Counted from the first letter of the stretch, positions 11,439-23,402 are shown. The stretch: DNA of 64,000 nt from Callorhinus ursinus (GCF_003265705.1 NW_020312904.1:5738940-5802939); one strand, 5' to 3'. A program made the numbers and translations. Notes: generated from the letters alone by a model not told the origin.

Positions 11439-11836
11439 GAGCTCTCCTCACCCCTCAGAATCTCTTCCAGCAGATTCTCTTTGTCCCGGGCATCACAGAC
11501 ATGGGGGTGTGGCCAGCACTCCCCCCCCCACCCCGCAGGACCCCCCCACCTTCCGGCGACAGGCCCCGGCACGGTGGGTTGGGGCCAGGAGAGCAGGCCC
11601 ACGGGCAGTTAACCAGTAACGACCCCAGAGGTATAATGAATTCATTTCTCTTACAAAAAGGAAAAGAAAAAAACTAGTATGAAACCTCAGTAGTGTCCCA
11701 GCACTCAGAGTTTAAATATAAAAAAGGGATCATCAGAAAACAGTTAAAAAGACAACAAAACCAACAAGGCCACCTCCAGGGTGGCAGTCGGGGGGGGGAG
11801 GGGCCAGCCCCCACCCCCACCCCCACAGCGGCTGCG

Positions 11837-11923
11837 TCACTGGAGCTGGGGCCCCCAGCCTAGCAGCAGCACCAGCAGCAGCAGCAGGGACAGCACCAGC
11901 CCGCGCCCTGGGTTGGGGGGCAC
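11837..11923 (-). CDS. BIK: BIK last coding exon: C-terminal transmembrane anchor
   Basis: Read on the minus strand, this exon follows a CCCACAG acceptor and encodes 28 residues and TGA. It starts VPPNPGRG and continues into a Leu/Val-rich run of about 13 residues (LVLSLLLLLVLLLG), then GWGPQLQ. This is the tail anchor that places BIK in the endoplasmic reticulum and outer mitochondrial membranes. It joins in phase 0 to the exon ending at 12520. The hydrophobic core is coded by a CTG-rich stretch, so chance Cys- or Ala-rich frames appear in the other phases and should be ignored. Confidence 0.93.
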   Translation of the reverse strand: MPPNPGRGLVLSLLLLLVLLLGWGPQLQ

Positions 11924-12519
11924 CTGTGGGACAAAGGGGGGGGACAGGTGAGGCCCTCCAGCCAGGCGTGCGTGCTCCATCTGCAGAGCCTCCTATGCCT
12001 CTGTGGACACAGGGAAGAGCCTGCGCGGCCGAGAGCTGGGGTGGTGAACATGGCAGGGAAGGTGGGGGACACGGGAGCACCTGCACACGGGACCGGTCTG
12101 GGACAAAAACCAGGAAGACGGGCACAGGCGCGGTGGGGAAAGAGCTCAGGACACGACCGACAGGAGAAGCTGCCAGTCGGCTGGGGACGGGGGCGCGCGA
12201 GGGACCCTCCCCGGGGCCGATGGGAGGGAGGAAGGAGGAGGGGTCGGGAGGGGCACCTGCTGGGCAGAGGAGGGCGGAGCAGGCGGAGGGAAGAGCATGA
12301 GCACGGGTGTGCACGCAGGCAAACGCGCGCAAGATTTCAAGCTCGGAGTCCATAAACCAGGGGCCTCCAAGCCGAAGAGGGGAAGCAGAGACAAGACAAT
12401 AGGGAGCGGAGGGGTCGGCGGCACCCCCAGGCTACGCCCTATGGAGGGGCTGCTCCACAGCTGCAGTTATCATGTGCAGGAGGGTAAGGCAAGGTCACCA
12501 CATCTCAAGGTTTATTTAC
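11924..12519 (-). other. BIK: BIK intron 4
   Basis: GC-rich intron between the post-BH3 exon and the membrane-anchor exon. No repeat or second gene is recognised in it. Confidence 0.85.
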
Positions 12520-12637
12520 CCTGTTCCGGAAGGTCAGGAAGCTCCAGATCCGCATGCTCTCCCTGAGGTTGCCGAGACCATCCGTGAAACTTCTAAGAAC
12601 ACCTCTCAGGCCTGTCTGGTTGTAGGTAAAAGCCAAG
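12520..12637 (-). CDS. BIK: BIK coding exon 4 (region between BH3 and the membrane anchor)
   Basis: Minus strand; the acceptor is CTTACAG and the donor is AGG followed by GTAAAT. The first base completes a Ser codon begun in the previous exon. The translation reads LAFTYNQTGLRGVLRSFTDG and continues through NLRESMRIWSF to FRNR. It aligns with the human segment of pattern LAFIYDQ...DVLRSFMDG. The 118 bases keep the frame open across both junctions. It is too short to stand out as a single open frame. Confidence 0.93.
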
Positions 12638-13347
12638 CTGTAAGACAGGAGAGGGGAAGCAGGGCCATTACCGCACGAACAGGGGCACGATGGCCTTTAC
12701 TTTAGGGGACCCCTGTGCGGAGAAGAGGGCCGTGCCCCCTCCTACCCAGTGCCGCTCTAGCCCCCTTCTCTGGTGGCTCCGTCAATGAGTGTCTCTCTCC
12801 ATGGGCCACTTCTGGTCCCAAATTCATCTGATTTCCCGTTTCCTCCCCCCGCCCACCCACTGGGGGTTTGGTCTTGGGTTCTGGAGCTGGCCGCGTGGAA
12901 AAAAGCCTCCACCACCCACAGGCCCATGGAGGCAGGTCCTCCCTCCAGAGGAGCTTTGCTCTGAGAGAGGCCCGGGCACCCCAACAGAAGGCTGCCTCTC
13001 TGGGGGACCTGTGGTCTCGAGGGTAAGGGTTTTACATCCCCCACCGTGAGAAATTCTGGGAGCATCTGAGAACCCACAGAGATGTGCCAGCAAATCATGA
13101 AAGTAGTGTGCTCAGGACAGAGGCCTCCAAGCAGGACACACAGCTCCGCTGAGCTCACCATTTCCTGTCAGCCTTTTAAGTCAAGACCCTCTTGGGAAAG
13201 TTCGCTCTTGGCTTGATGAAGCAGCAGAGAAGGGCACCTGGGTTCTGCTTTCTTGCCCAGGCGCAGGGGCTGGGGGCTCCTAGTGGGGGGATGCACGGCT
13301 GCCTGGGAGGGGGGCTGTCTCCTCCCAGGGCCTGGGGGGCCGCCCAC
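12638..13347 (-). other. BIK: BIK intron 3
   Basis: Intron between the post-BH3 and BH3 exons; GC-rich unique DNA with no repeat recognised. Confidence 0.85.
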
Positions 13348-13455
13348 CTGTACATGGCCATCCCGGGCATCTCGCCAACGCGGGGGAGCATCCATCTCAC
13401 TTCCATCTCGTCCCCGATGAAGGCCAGCCGCATGGCCACCTCGTCGGAGCTGGTG
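13348..13455 (-). CDS. BIK: BIK coding exon 3, carries the BH3 domain
   Basis: Minus strand; acceptor CCCGCAG, donor TACAG followed by GTGGGC. The exon encodes the BH3 helix VAMRLAFIGDEMEV, which keeps the Leu-x-x-x-Gly-Asp core that inserts into the groove of BCL2, BCL-XL and MCL1. BIK is a BH3-only sensitizer of apoptosis acting at the ER and mitochondria. Both junctions split Ser codons (AG|C), and 108 bases preserve the frame. Residues after the helix (RWMLPRVGEMPGMAMY) are diverged from human BIK, as is usual for this fast-evolving protein. Confidence 0.95.
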
Positions 13456-14914
13456 CTGCGGGGAGGGCACGGGCCGTTAGGGGTGTGGCTGTGCGGTGAC
13501 CCCCACATACCCAGGCCAACCTGGCCAACCGGGCCCCAGTTTCTGGGAGGCAAGCAGTGACACAGAGCAAGGTGGGAACCTTCACACACCCGTCCTCTGG
13601 CTCCCACTTTGGTTCAGAAGAGACCAGCGAGGTCCCATCCCCGGGCGGATTCCCTGAAGCGCGGGCCCCTCCTGTGGGAGGGCAGAGACATTTAGGGCTC
13701 GTGGGATCAGCAGGCTGGCCTCCCCCCTGTTACAGCCTTGCCCTCCCCTCCAAGGAAAACTGAAGGCTGGAGGATCCTGGGAGAGGCCACCCACCGGGGG
13801 GTTTGCCGGGAAAGGTGGGCAGTGGGGGCTGGGCAGGTCGGGGCTCCTGAACCCCCCCCAGGATCTGGGACTGGCTTCCCACAGGGTCTCGATTTACCCT
13901 CCTCCTTGTGCGGTTAGATTCTAGGACCTGTTCCCTGCTCCCCAATCCTGAACCCACCTGCTGTCATCACCCCTTTCAGAAAGGAGGGGCTGGCCAGCGC
14001 CCGCCATTCACTGACCCAAGTCCTGGACAGAAGGAGGTCAGAGCACTCGCTCCTGAGCTCCAGGTCCAACACAACACCCACCGCTCCCTCCGGGCTGGCT
14101 TCAGCCCTGCTCCCAGGGGTGTGCCCACATTCCATCCGGGAATTTCCAGGCAGACAGGCCTCGCAGTGGCTCCCAGCTCAGCCCCAGCCACCTGCCCAGT
14201 CTCCCCGGGGTCCATGCTCTCTAGCTGAGGGGTGCCGGAAGCTCGAATGGGAGGCTGGGGAGGTCTGGCTGGCAATCCAGGTGGGGGGGCTGAGGTCCCA
14301 CCTCACCCCCTGGGACCTCAGGAAGACACTGCCCCAGGCTGAACGTCCCCTACTGTCCTCTCCCAAGTGGAGCAGGGACAGGGCAAGAGGCAGATTTTTC
14401 AGGTCCCTCCAGCTCTAAAATCCCAGCCAGCCCCCATGCCCAGGGCTAATGACCCAAAGACTAAGAGAATCCTGAGGCCTGAAGCAGAAGGGAAGCACCT
14501 GGAACCCTGGGGCCGGTCCCGGGAAGATCCCCTCTCCACTGCCCGGGAGCCCGGGCCAGGCGTTCCGTGCGAAGGGGCTTCCTCGGGCTACTTCTCATCT
14601 CCTAAATTAGAACCATCTCACCAAGAGGCCTTGACGAGGTGATCATGGTCAGTGAGGGCCAGGAGATACCCGGTCCTAAAGCCACAGGGTTAAGTCCATC
14701 CTGGGAATGTGCTGGACGCCCAGGGCCTCTGTGGGCTGACATCAGAGCGAGGCGGCCGCGCCTGGGGCACAAGCCTCCAGGACCACACCTGGGGACTTTC
14801 CGCCCTGGAGGCCTGCCTGCGGGGCCCAGAAGTCCTGCTCTTCTAACCGGACCCTGGGGGTCAACGGCCAGAACTGGGAGCGGGTGGGGCCCGCAGAGTG
14901 TTCCCGGGACCTAC
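13456..14914 (-). other. BIK: BIK intron 2
   Basis: Intron between the BH3 exon and the first coding exon. It is GC-rich and free of recognisable SINEs, unlike almost every other 1.5-kb stretch here. Confidence 0.85.
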
Positions 14915-15048
14915 CTGTTAGGGGAGGGCCCCGGATCATAGTACTCCATGAGATCAGTCATGCCCGGAACCTCCAGCACTTCCGGGCCACGCTCCCGCAG
15001 GAAGGTGCTCCAAGAGAGGTTCCTGGAGAGGGGTCCTGTGTGGGACAT
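14915..15048 (-). CDS. BIK: BIK first coding exon (N terminus, start codon at 15048)
   Basis: Minus strand; the exon begins at about 15055 after a CCCCCAG acceptor, has seven untranslated bases (AGAAGAA), then ATG. The donor is CTAACAG followed by GTAGGT. The 44 codons begin MSHTGPLSRNLSWSTFLRER and include EVPGMTDLMEYYDPGP, aligning with human MSEVRPLSRD and MEVLGMTDSEEDLDP. An upstream in-frame ATG (near 15201) is intronic. With exons 3 to 5 the total is 447 bases, 148 residues plus stop, against 160 in human as recalled. The acidic segment after MTD is altered and shortened. Confidence 0.93.
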
Positions 15049-15629
15049 TTCTTCTCTGGGGGAGAAAGACACAGACTGACTGAACCCTTGTGCGTCGAAG
15101 CCAACCGCGGCTCTCCTGCTCCTCAGTTGCCCAGCATGCCTTGCAGCTGGTGGTGGGCATGCAACCCGGTTCCGGGCAATGAGGTCTCCAAGGTCCGACA
15201 AGGGGAGGCTGAAAGGGAGCAGCCTCAGCCAGGGCAGCTCCTCTCCCCGCCCCTTGCTGCCTTCAACACAGGAGGGAAGGCGGGAGCTGCAGGAGCCACT
15301 TTATGACACCAAGGTGCTCAACACAGGGATAACCAACACGCCGGGAACGCCGAGAGAGGGACAGAGCCTGGCTCTCTGATGGCATTCTCGAACGCTTGCA
15401 AAAATACAAGCCACAGCCACCCCAATAGTGTAAGAAAAATAAAACCCAACTCGTTCAAGTCACAAGTCACTGAGTTTCCAGTCCCTTGCAGCCAAAGGCC
15501 CCCCTGTGACAACTGTGGATTCCAACATCGGAAGTGTTTATTTACATCCTCCCCTGAGGCAGCTGGGTAGGAATCTGTGACCCCGTTTCACCACACTTTA
15601 CCCCACCCCATACTGAACAGCCTTAGGGC

Positions 15630-15760
15630 CAGAGTAATGGTGAAGAACATGGAACCAAGGGACCCGAGCTCAAATCCCAGCTGTCACCTTGTAGCTGTGT
15701 GATGCTGAGGGACCTCGGCTCTTCAAGCCACTGTCTCACAAGAATGTCCCCGGTTCTTAA
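15630..15760 (+). mobile_element. MIR
   Basis: Sense MIR pattern: GAGCTCAAATCCCAGCTGTC, then TAGCTGTGTGATGCTGAGGG. Confidence 0.5.
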
Positions 15761-16749
15761 AAATTCTGTAACTCTTCACATTAGCCTGCTCTGAGTGGAT
15801 AGAACCCTCTCATTATCTTGGACCCCTAACCTTCAAGGTAGGTATTCATTAAGACAGACACTTGGAAAAGTTCACGATTAAGCCAAGAAGGGACAGAGCT
15901 GAGTGAGTCTCGCTGCTGCCCCTGGCCGGGGTGGACAGCGTTCGTCCCTGAGGTGGATCAACAGTCGGCAGGACATGCACGGGCGCCCGCCGGGGACACA
16001 GGGTCTAGGCAAGGGTGCGCACACGACTTGCTCTCAGCATTAAAGGGTGGTGACTGGAGACACAAAGCCAGGGCACAGAGGTAAAGTGTGCATCCTCCAC
16101 GTGTCTCGGGACGAGTCTAGACAAGTTATTCTCAACAGTGAATTCAAAACATGGTCGAAGAGATGGACACGCTGCGATATCATCAAGGGCAGACAGGTAT
16201 TTGAGGGTCTGGGGCCTTTGAGAAAGGATACCACAGAAGAACAGCATTGTTCTAGAGAGAGTATGTGCCCAGAATCTGTCTCAAGAGGGCTGCTTCAGTT
16301 TCCTAAGGGAAAGCCAGTAGAGGCTCAGGTCTGTTCCAGATGAAAGCCCAGCTTGAAAGCCAGCTCTAGCAGGAGTGAGGGCTGGAGAGATCCGACATGT
16401 AAACAGAGCCACAACAGCCACAAAGGGCCCATGGCCTGACATATGCCACCCACACCTGTCAGGACAGCACCTTCCCCTGCGGGGTCCTGGTGGTGGAGGG
16501 AGGGTGCTACCACCTGCTGAGGGCACCTGCAGGCCCTGTTAAAAAGCATGCAGGCCTGAGGACCCCCCCCAAAAAAAAAAACCAGCCAGCCAGCACGAAC
16601 CTGAACCCAACAGGGGGGGATCACGTGGCATTTCTAAAAACCTTAAAATACTGCTAGCAACTTAATAGCACTGCAGGTACAGTTCTGAGCGCATGATCCT
16701 TCTACATCCGTCCAGGGAACGCCAGGCAGCAGTTAAAAGCTATGAGGCG

Positions 16750-16851
16750 TGGGGGCACCTGGCTGGCTCAGTCGGTAGAACATGCGGCTCTTGATCGCGG
16801 AGTCGTTGAGTTCGACCCCCGAGTTGGGCACAGAGCTTACATTAAAAAAAG
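16750..16851 (+). mobile_element. short, older SINEC-type element
   Basis: GGGGCACCTGGCTGGCTCAG followed by a tRNA-like B-box region (GAGTTCGACCCC) and a short A-rich end; it lacks the pyrimidine-rich body. Confidence 0.75.
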
Positions 16852-17317
16852 AAAATCTATGCGCTGAATCTAGATCCCTCTACAATGTAAAGTTCTTCAA
16901 CAATCCTTTTGAAAAAAGCTAGATCACAAACCAGTATGGTTGGAAGCCCCTGCTGTAGTCGGGGGCGGGGAGGGGGGAGGGGGCTTGCAGACCCCAGTCC
17001 CGGGGGGATCCACCTCCAGCCACACCCTGGCACTGACACCCTATTCAATCAGCAAATAAATCAATCTAAAAAAGAAAAAGAAAGAAAGAGACAGAAAGGA
17101 GAACACTGGGAGGCGGGGGACAGCGGCACCAGCACAAAAGGCAATGAAGCTGACTTTCGACACAGCCTCAGCGAGTTAGAGGAAGCTGCTCCAAGAATAA
17201 AAGACATTCAAGCCGCTAAAGAAAATGTGATCATTTCAGTAAGACAGGAGAGATTTCTAGCGGACATGAAATAAGGCTTTATGTAGAAAACAAAGAATCA
17301 CCTTTTGTTTTGTATTT

Positions 17318-17472
17318 TTTTTTTCAGAAGATTTTATCTATCTGACAGAGAGAGAGCACAAGCGGGGGGCGGGGGGAGTGGGAGAGGGAGAGGCAGGCCC
17401 CCCCACGGGGCTCCCTCACAGGACCCTGAGATCACGACCGGAGCTTAACTGACGGAGCCACCCAGGGGCCCC
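17318..17472 (-). mobile_element. SINEC (internally shortened)
   Basis: Antisense copy ending GCCACCCAGGGGCCCC. Confidence 0.87.
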
Positions 17473-18204
17473 GAGAATCATCTTTTAGAACCACCAAGAC
17501 TTTGAAGGTTGCCAGATACCAGATCAACATTTAAAAAATCAATACCCACAAGGCAACTAGAAAATACAGAGCAGATAAGACACGTATTTACAGACACAGA
17601 AGGCTTTTAGTCAGGAACGAAATCTGATTTTAAAAAAATGCTTTAAAACTTATGGAAAAAAACATAAAAACTCCACTGAAAGGCACAAAGGACCCGGACA
17701 GCCGGAACCAACTTTCATGGAGGAGGTTATTTTACCACTGCATAGGTCGTGAGCACTGTGGGTCCGTGTGCCCTTGAGCTCACAGGAGGGTACTGGAGCC
17801 TCCTGCGGCTGCCCCCAGGCCCCAGGGGTCTTGGTGTCTACGCAAATGGCAATTTCCCAGGAAAAGTAGTCCCAGCCCTCCTTTGCATGGGCCCCCGGGC
17901 CCCCCTCTTCCCCGCCACACCACACCCCAGCAAGGGGCTGTTCTCTTCCCAGAGGCTGCTGTGTGCTCCCACGGAAACCCCTGCCTCACGGAAGCCGAGG
18001 GGCCACAGTGGGACTTCCTTGGGCACGTGGCCTCTGAGCCTCCCCTTGACTCCCTGTCCCAAATTCCTCGGCCTCCAGCAGACATTCTCAGACTCCCCCG
18101 GCAACAAGTGGAAATGGGGCCCCGAGGCCTGTGTTCGATGAGCTCTGGGGTTGGGTGAGCAGACAGGTGGGGGGATCCTGGGTTAACCTCCTGACCCAAC
18201 TACT

Positions 18205-18345
18205 CACTTGAGCTGTGGTGCGATCTGGGGCAAGGCCTCCAGTTTCCTTGTCTGTTAAATGGGGATAATAATCCCAAACTAATGGGGTTCATTTTCCGGG
18301 CAAGCACCAGCATCAACTGCCTGTTCTAACCCCGGCTGATGGTTG
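18205..18345 (+). mobile_element. MIR
   Basis: Sense MIR core: TCCTTGTCTGTTAAATGGGG and ATAATAATCCC. Confidence 0.55.
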
Positions 18346-19244
18346 AGCACCCACTCTCCTCAGGGCCTGATCCAAGCCCTGGGTAAGGATTCTCACGAAA
18401 GGCTCACCAGACGGGCCTGGGCTGGCCTTGGGGCTTGAGATCTGAGTGGGAGAAATCAGTGTGGCCACTGCCGGTCACTTCCGGCCCAGCTCTACGGTAG
18501 CTGCGCAGCTGGCCGCCAGTCCCCACTGGACTCTCTCCGGATCTGACCCGGTCATCGCTCCCCTCGGGGCCCGTGCCATGCCGCTACCAGGGCCCTCTTC
18601 CCCCCCCCGGCCACCTCCCCAGCCCCAACCCTGCCAGCCCCCAGCTCAGCGCCTGCTCCCTCCACACTGGACACTGGGCCTCTGCGAGCACTGCTATTGG
18701 TCGCCAAAGAGCTCAGCCCTGGCCCTGCCTTCCTAGCTCATCGGGGCCAGGCCAGAGGGCTCCGGGAGCTCAGGCAGCCCCCTTCCATCTCCAACCAACC
18801 ACACGGGGGGTGGCTCTTTCTTCCCCTGTGGTGACTTGGAGCGTGCACTCTGTGTCTCCAGCTTCTTCCCTTCTAAATGACGGTACCAGGAATGCGTGTC
18901 TCCGCGGCCACTGGGAGGACCCAATGACGGAATCTGTGTTAATGTGTTAATGCTGTGTTAATAAGGCAACAGACCAAGAGCTACCACTGTTACCAGTCTC
19001 TGGTTCCCAGCACACAACACAGAGCACATTCGTCAAATGACCCAACATGGCCCAGTACCGAGGAAGCTGCCAGCCCAGGAGCCCGGACTGCTTTTGACCA
19101 TCTGGTTTTTTTCCAGCAGATTCGCAAACAAGCAGTTTCAAACCGTTCTTGGGAGAAAGGAAGGGACACCTAGCCATGTGTCCCCACCCAGGCTGCAGCC
19201 TACACTCTCACCCACCTACACACTCTGTGGAAAAAGCCGTGGCG

Positions 19245-19436
19245 GGGGGCGCCTGGGTGGCTCAGGCGGTTAAGCATCTGCCTTTGACTCAGGTCATGAT
19301 CTCAGGGTCCTGGGATCGAGCCCCGTGTCAGGCTCCCTGCTCAGCGGGGAGCCTGCTTCTCCCTCTCCCTCTGCCCCTCCCCCTGCTCACACTCCTTCTC
19401 CCTCTCAAATAAATAAATTATCATCTTAAAAAAAAA
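19245..19436 (+). mobile_element. SINEC
   Basis: Sense copy with AAAAAGCCGT on both sides. Confidence 0.93.
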
Positions 19437-19764
19437 AGCCGTCAGGAACACGCTCTTACTCGCAGAACTCAGGATGCCCGTATCTCCTGCATACCTGGCT
19501 GCCAAGCAGGAACAGCTGGTGACACCTCTGGGGCCCTTATGAATACCACCTGGTCCCTAGAGTCCTGGGTGCCAGGCCAGTGGTTGCTGGGTGGACCCAG
19601 CTGAGCTGAGACCTACTCCGGCCTCAAACCCCACTGGGGTTTCCCACCCACACCTGCGCCCATCACCAGCCCTGCTGCTGCCCAGGAATGGGCAGGGGGT
19701 GCGCAGGCTGGTTTACGGAGCACCCAGTGTGCAGAGCATCAGGTGAGCTCAAGCAGAAAAGCCC

Positions 19765-19860
19765 AGACCTCAGCCAAGACAGACCCCGGTTCCAGTCCCA
19801 GCTCTGCCACTGCTGTGTGACCAGGACCAGTCACCTGATTGAGCCTTGATCAGAGACAGC
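19765..19860 (+). mobile_element. MIR
   Basis: Sense MIR: GTTCCAGTCCCAGCTCTGCC then CTGTGTGACC. Confidence 0.5.
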
Positions 19861-20434
19861 TCTCCTGCGTGGAAACGGCACAGCCTCCCAGAGCTAAGAG
19901 GATTAAGAGACACAGCTGTTGCCCACTTCCTGCCACGGAGCAGGGACTCCTAGGCTGGCTAAGGAGTCAACAAACCCAGAGTGGGAGATTAGGATCCACT
20001 AGAGTCACAAGTGCACCTAACCTTTGAATGCTAGGATGCATCCTGCATATACACCCCTGTACGTACCTTGTAGCCCTGAAAACCGTTAAGCAGGGGGTCT
20101 GCAGGTGCTGCTGTGCTGGGACCTAGAAGGCACAGGGCTACACACACAGCAGAAACAGAACGTAACCGTGCAGCCACGCGTGCGTATAAAACAAACCTAA
20201 ACAGATGAATACTTCCATCTGCATAGATCATCCCCTCAAGAGGCAAGGAGATTAGTAAAGAGAGGAAGGGACCTCTCTGGGACAGATGTGGGAAGGGTAC
20301 TGAATTTTTAACTCTGTGAGCTTGTGTTCTTTAACTTTTACTACCATGCGTGTGCCGGGATCGCGGATTCAAAAACTAAAGCAAAAATCATTGTTTTGAG
20401 GCAACAGCTTGAATTTTCCTGAGATGGAAAGGTC

Positions 20435-20622
20435 TTTTTTTTTTTTAAAGATTTAATTTATTTTAGAGAGAGTGTGTGAGAGCAGGGGGAGGGGCAGAGG
20501 GAGAAGAGAAGAATCTCAAGCGAACTCTGTGCTGAGCACGGGCCCAATGCAGGACCCTGAGATCACGACCTGAGCTAAAACTGAGAGTCAGACGCTCAAC
20601 CGACTGAGCCACCCGGGCACCC
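20435..20622 (-). mobile_element. SINEC
   Basis: Antisense copy; flanks TGGAAAGGTCT and TGGAAAAGGCCTGTCT are similar. Confidence 0.9.
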
Positions 20623-20820
20623 CTGGAAAAGGCCTGTCTTAAAGGTCTATTTCAGGAATCAAGCCCCAGCCCTAGCCTCCTCACCTGGTGGTGAAGTCCC
20701 ACCTCCGGCCTCCGGCCTCCACCATTAGGAACCTGCAGATGCCCAAAACCACTCCTTTGAGGTGGGCACGGCTCCGTTCCCTGGTGATGGAGAAGCAACT
20801 GGGGCAAAGAAAGACAGGGA

Positions 20821-21009
20821 GGGCGTCTGGGTGGCTCAGTTGGTTAAGCGACTGCCTTCGGCTCGGGTCATGATCCTGGAGTCCCGGGATCGAGTCCCGC
20901 ATCGGGCTCCCTGCTCAGCGGGGAGTCTGCTTCTCCCTCTGACCCTCTTCCCTCTCGTGCTCTCTCTCATTCTCTCTCTCTCAAATAAATAAAATCTTTA
21001 AAAAAAAAA
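20821..21009 (+). mobile_element. SINEC
   Basis: Sense copy with AAGACAGGGA repeated before and after. Confidence 0.94.
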
Positions 21010-21573
21010 AAGACAGGGAGCGAGAAAAAGGAGGGAGAGGAGAGAGAAAGGTGTTTCAGGTAAAAAGTTGGAAATTCACCCATGGTGGGCTGTGGGAGTT
21101 ATTCAGTAATTTGGAAAGTGGTAACTTGGAATGGGTCCCTGGTGCCACAGACCCTCAGTCCTGCCACCCCACCTTCACTGGGTCCTCCCCCCTGAACCCC
21201 AGCGCAGGTGCTGGCCTGAGCCACCCTGGACCCAGGGGTTGCAGGAGGAGCCATCCACGGGAGGGGTGGGCTGGGGCACAAGCCCAATCTCGGCTTGGCC
21301 TCTGCAGCCTGGGGCGGGCAAGGACTGTGCTCTCCAGGCCTGCAGCTGTCTGCTCTTGGTGACCCACGTCCTTATTTGCATCGACTTGAGTCCAGCCTCC
21401 CCCAGAAGGAGGAGGTGTCAGCCCCACAGACAGGGACCCAGGAGGGTGGGGAACGGAAATTCAGAGCCTCCTGACCATGCAATTGTGCTACCCACCCCCG
21501 GGCTCCAAAAATACACCGACCCAGCAGCACAGGCTGACACAATAAAAAGGAAGGCCAACCCCCCCCAAAAAGG

Positions 21574-21762
21574 GGGGGCACCTGGGCGGCTCAGTCGGTT
21601 AAGTGTCTCCCTTTGGCTTAGGTCGTGATCCCACGGTCCCAGGGCCCTGGGATGGAGCCCCATGTTGGGCTCCCCATTTGGCGGGGAGTCTGCTTCTCTC
21701 TCTCCCTCTGTGTGCTCTCTCTCTCAAATAAAGGAATCAAATTTAAAAAAAAAAAAAAAAGG
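21574..21762 (+). mobile_element. SINEC
   Basis: Sense copy (GGGGGCACCTGGGCGGCTC) with a long A tail. Confidence 0.9.
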
Positions 21763-22348
21763 AAGCCTGCTTTGACAATCACAAAAAAGTCTTGCTCTAA
21801 GGCCTGAAATGCCGAATAGTTTCCACTGATTTCAACAGTGATGGAACGAACGTACTGGGCCTGTATGAGGGCTCGGCCAGAGCCAGACAATTAGTCATGA
21901 TTCGCGTCAGGGTCATGCCTTTTGAGCTCCTGAGGCCGGCTCGAAAGCGAACGTAAGCACATTATGTTCGCATACAGCATGGGGCGCTTTGCATGTTGGA
22001 GCCCTATGGGAGGGAGGAGCACCATCCACTCTCCACAGAGGAGGCTGAGACCAGCGAAGGGCTGCTCACAAACCAGAGGGGAGGAGCCCCGTGAAACCTG
22101 GCCTCCAGCCCCAGGGAGGTGCTCTCTGGGCCTGGCAGCCAGTTCAGGTCAAAGTTTGGTGGGAGCTGCTCAGGACTGATTCAGGCAGGTCCCCAGGGCC
22201 CCACGCTGGGCCTGGCTCAGCGCGCTCAGGTTCTTAGTGGAAATGATGCAAAACTAGCGCCCCCCCTCCTCCCCGAATCTGCCCTTGGGACACCGCAAAA
22301 AATGGAAAGAGGTGGGTTCTGCAGTAACAGGTTAAGAAGTCATGGTTA

Positions 22349-22542
22349 GGGGCGCCTGGGTGGCTCAGTCATTAAGCGTCTGCCTTCGGCTCAGGTCATG
22401 GTCCCGGGGTCCTGGGATCGAGCCCCGCATCGGGCTCCCTGCTCCGCGGGGAGCCTGCCTCTCCCTCTCCCACTCCCCCTGCTTGGGTTCCCTCTCTCGC
22501 TGTGTCTCTCTGTCAAATAAATAAAATCTTAACAAAGAAAAA
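22349..22542 (+). mobile_element. SINEC
   Basis: Sense copy flanked by AAGTCATGGTTAG and AAGTCACGGTTAG. Confidence 0.94.
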
Positions 22543-22897
22543 AAAGTCACGGTTAGCTGCTGAGAGACAAGAAGGAGATGAGGAACCACTGTGATGTCAT
22601 TTATGCAAATGCCCACGGCTCACTGCTTCTCTTCACTCCCTACAGAGGGAGACACCGCACCAAGGGGCACTCAGGCTACTGGGACACCTGCGTCCTAGTC
22701 TGGGCTTGGCCGTTTGGCTTTGGACAAGTTCCTTAGCCCCTCTGGACCCCTAATTCCTTGTCCGTAAAACAAGCATTGGGGAGATTTTCTTTTTAGGTCC
22801 TTTCCTGATCAAGTATCTATAAAGACCCCCCAACCTGGATAAAGTAGAACAGATTAATAATTCTCTGGATGACTGATTTTGAAATTGGCTCTACACC

Positions 22898-23215
22898 AGT
22901 TTGCTGTGGCCTAAAGGTTTGTGTCCTCCACTCCCGAATTCATAAAGCCCAGGCTGATGGTATCAGGAGGTGGGGCCTTTAAGAGGCAATCAGATCAGGC
23001 AGGCTCCACTAATGGGATTAGTGCTCTTCTAAGAGAGGCCCCGGAGAGCTCCCTTCCGGCCCCCCAGTCCCCCACTCAAGGATACAGGAAGTCAGCGGCA
23101 CCCTGGCCTTGGATTTCCAGCATCCAGAGCCGTGAGAAATAAATTTGTGGTTTACAAGCCACCCAGTCAGTGGTGTTTTGTTACAATACACAGTTCAACG
23201 GAGTGAACAGAAAAC
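22898..23215 (+). mobile_element. ERVL-MaLR solo LTR (MLT/MST type)
   Basis: Old non-coding endogenous-retroviral LTR: GGTGGGGCCTTTAAGAGGC, GGATTAGTGCTCTT, GAGAAATAAATTTGTGG and GCCACCCAGTCAGTGG. No viral genes are present. Confidence 0.65.
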
Positions 23216-23402
23216 AGGTTGGGGGCGGGGGGGGCGGCAAGGCAAGGAAAACCCAGGGGTTCTCAAAGTCCTCATTGCCATCCAAAAGGGGACCTAAGTG
23301 GACCCCTCTGCTTTTCCATCACCATTAGAAAGGACAGGGAGTCAAGATACTACCTGGGCCTGCAGTTTTTAAGTTTAAGAAGCATGTATTTAAAAGAAGT
23401 TC

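Noticed and set aside
15056..15201. Upstream in-frame ATG extending BIK by about 50 codons
   Set aside because: It lies beyond a good acceptor, and the human N terminus aligns from the ATG at 15048.
22898..23215. Possible provirus around the LTR-like sequences (also 47195-47565 and 58198-58605)
   Set aside because: Each is an isolated old MaLR LTR without internal genes.
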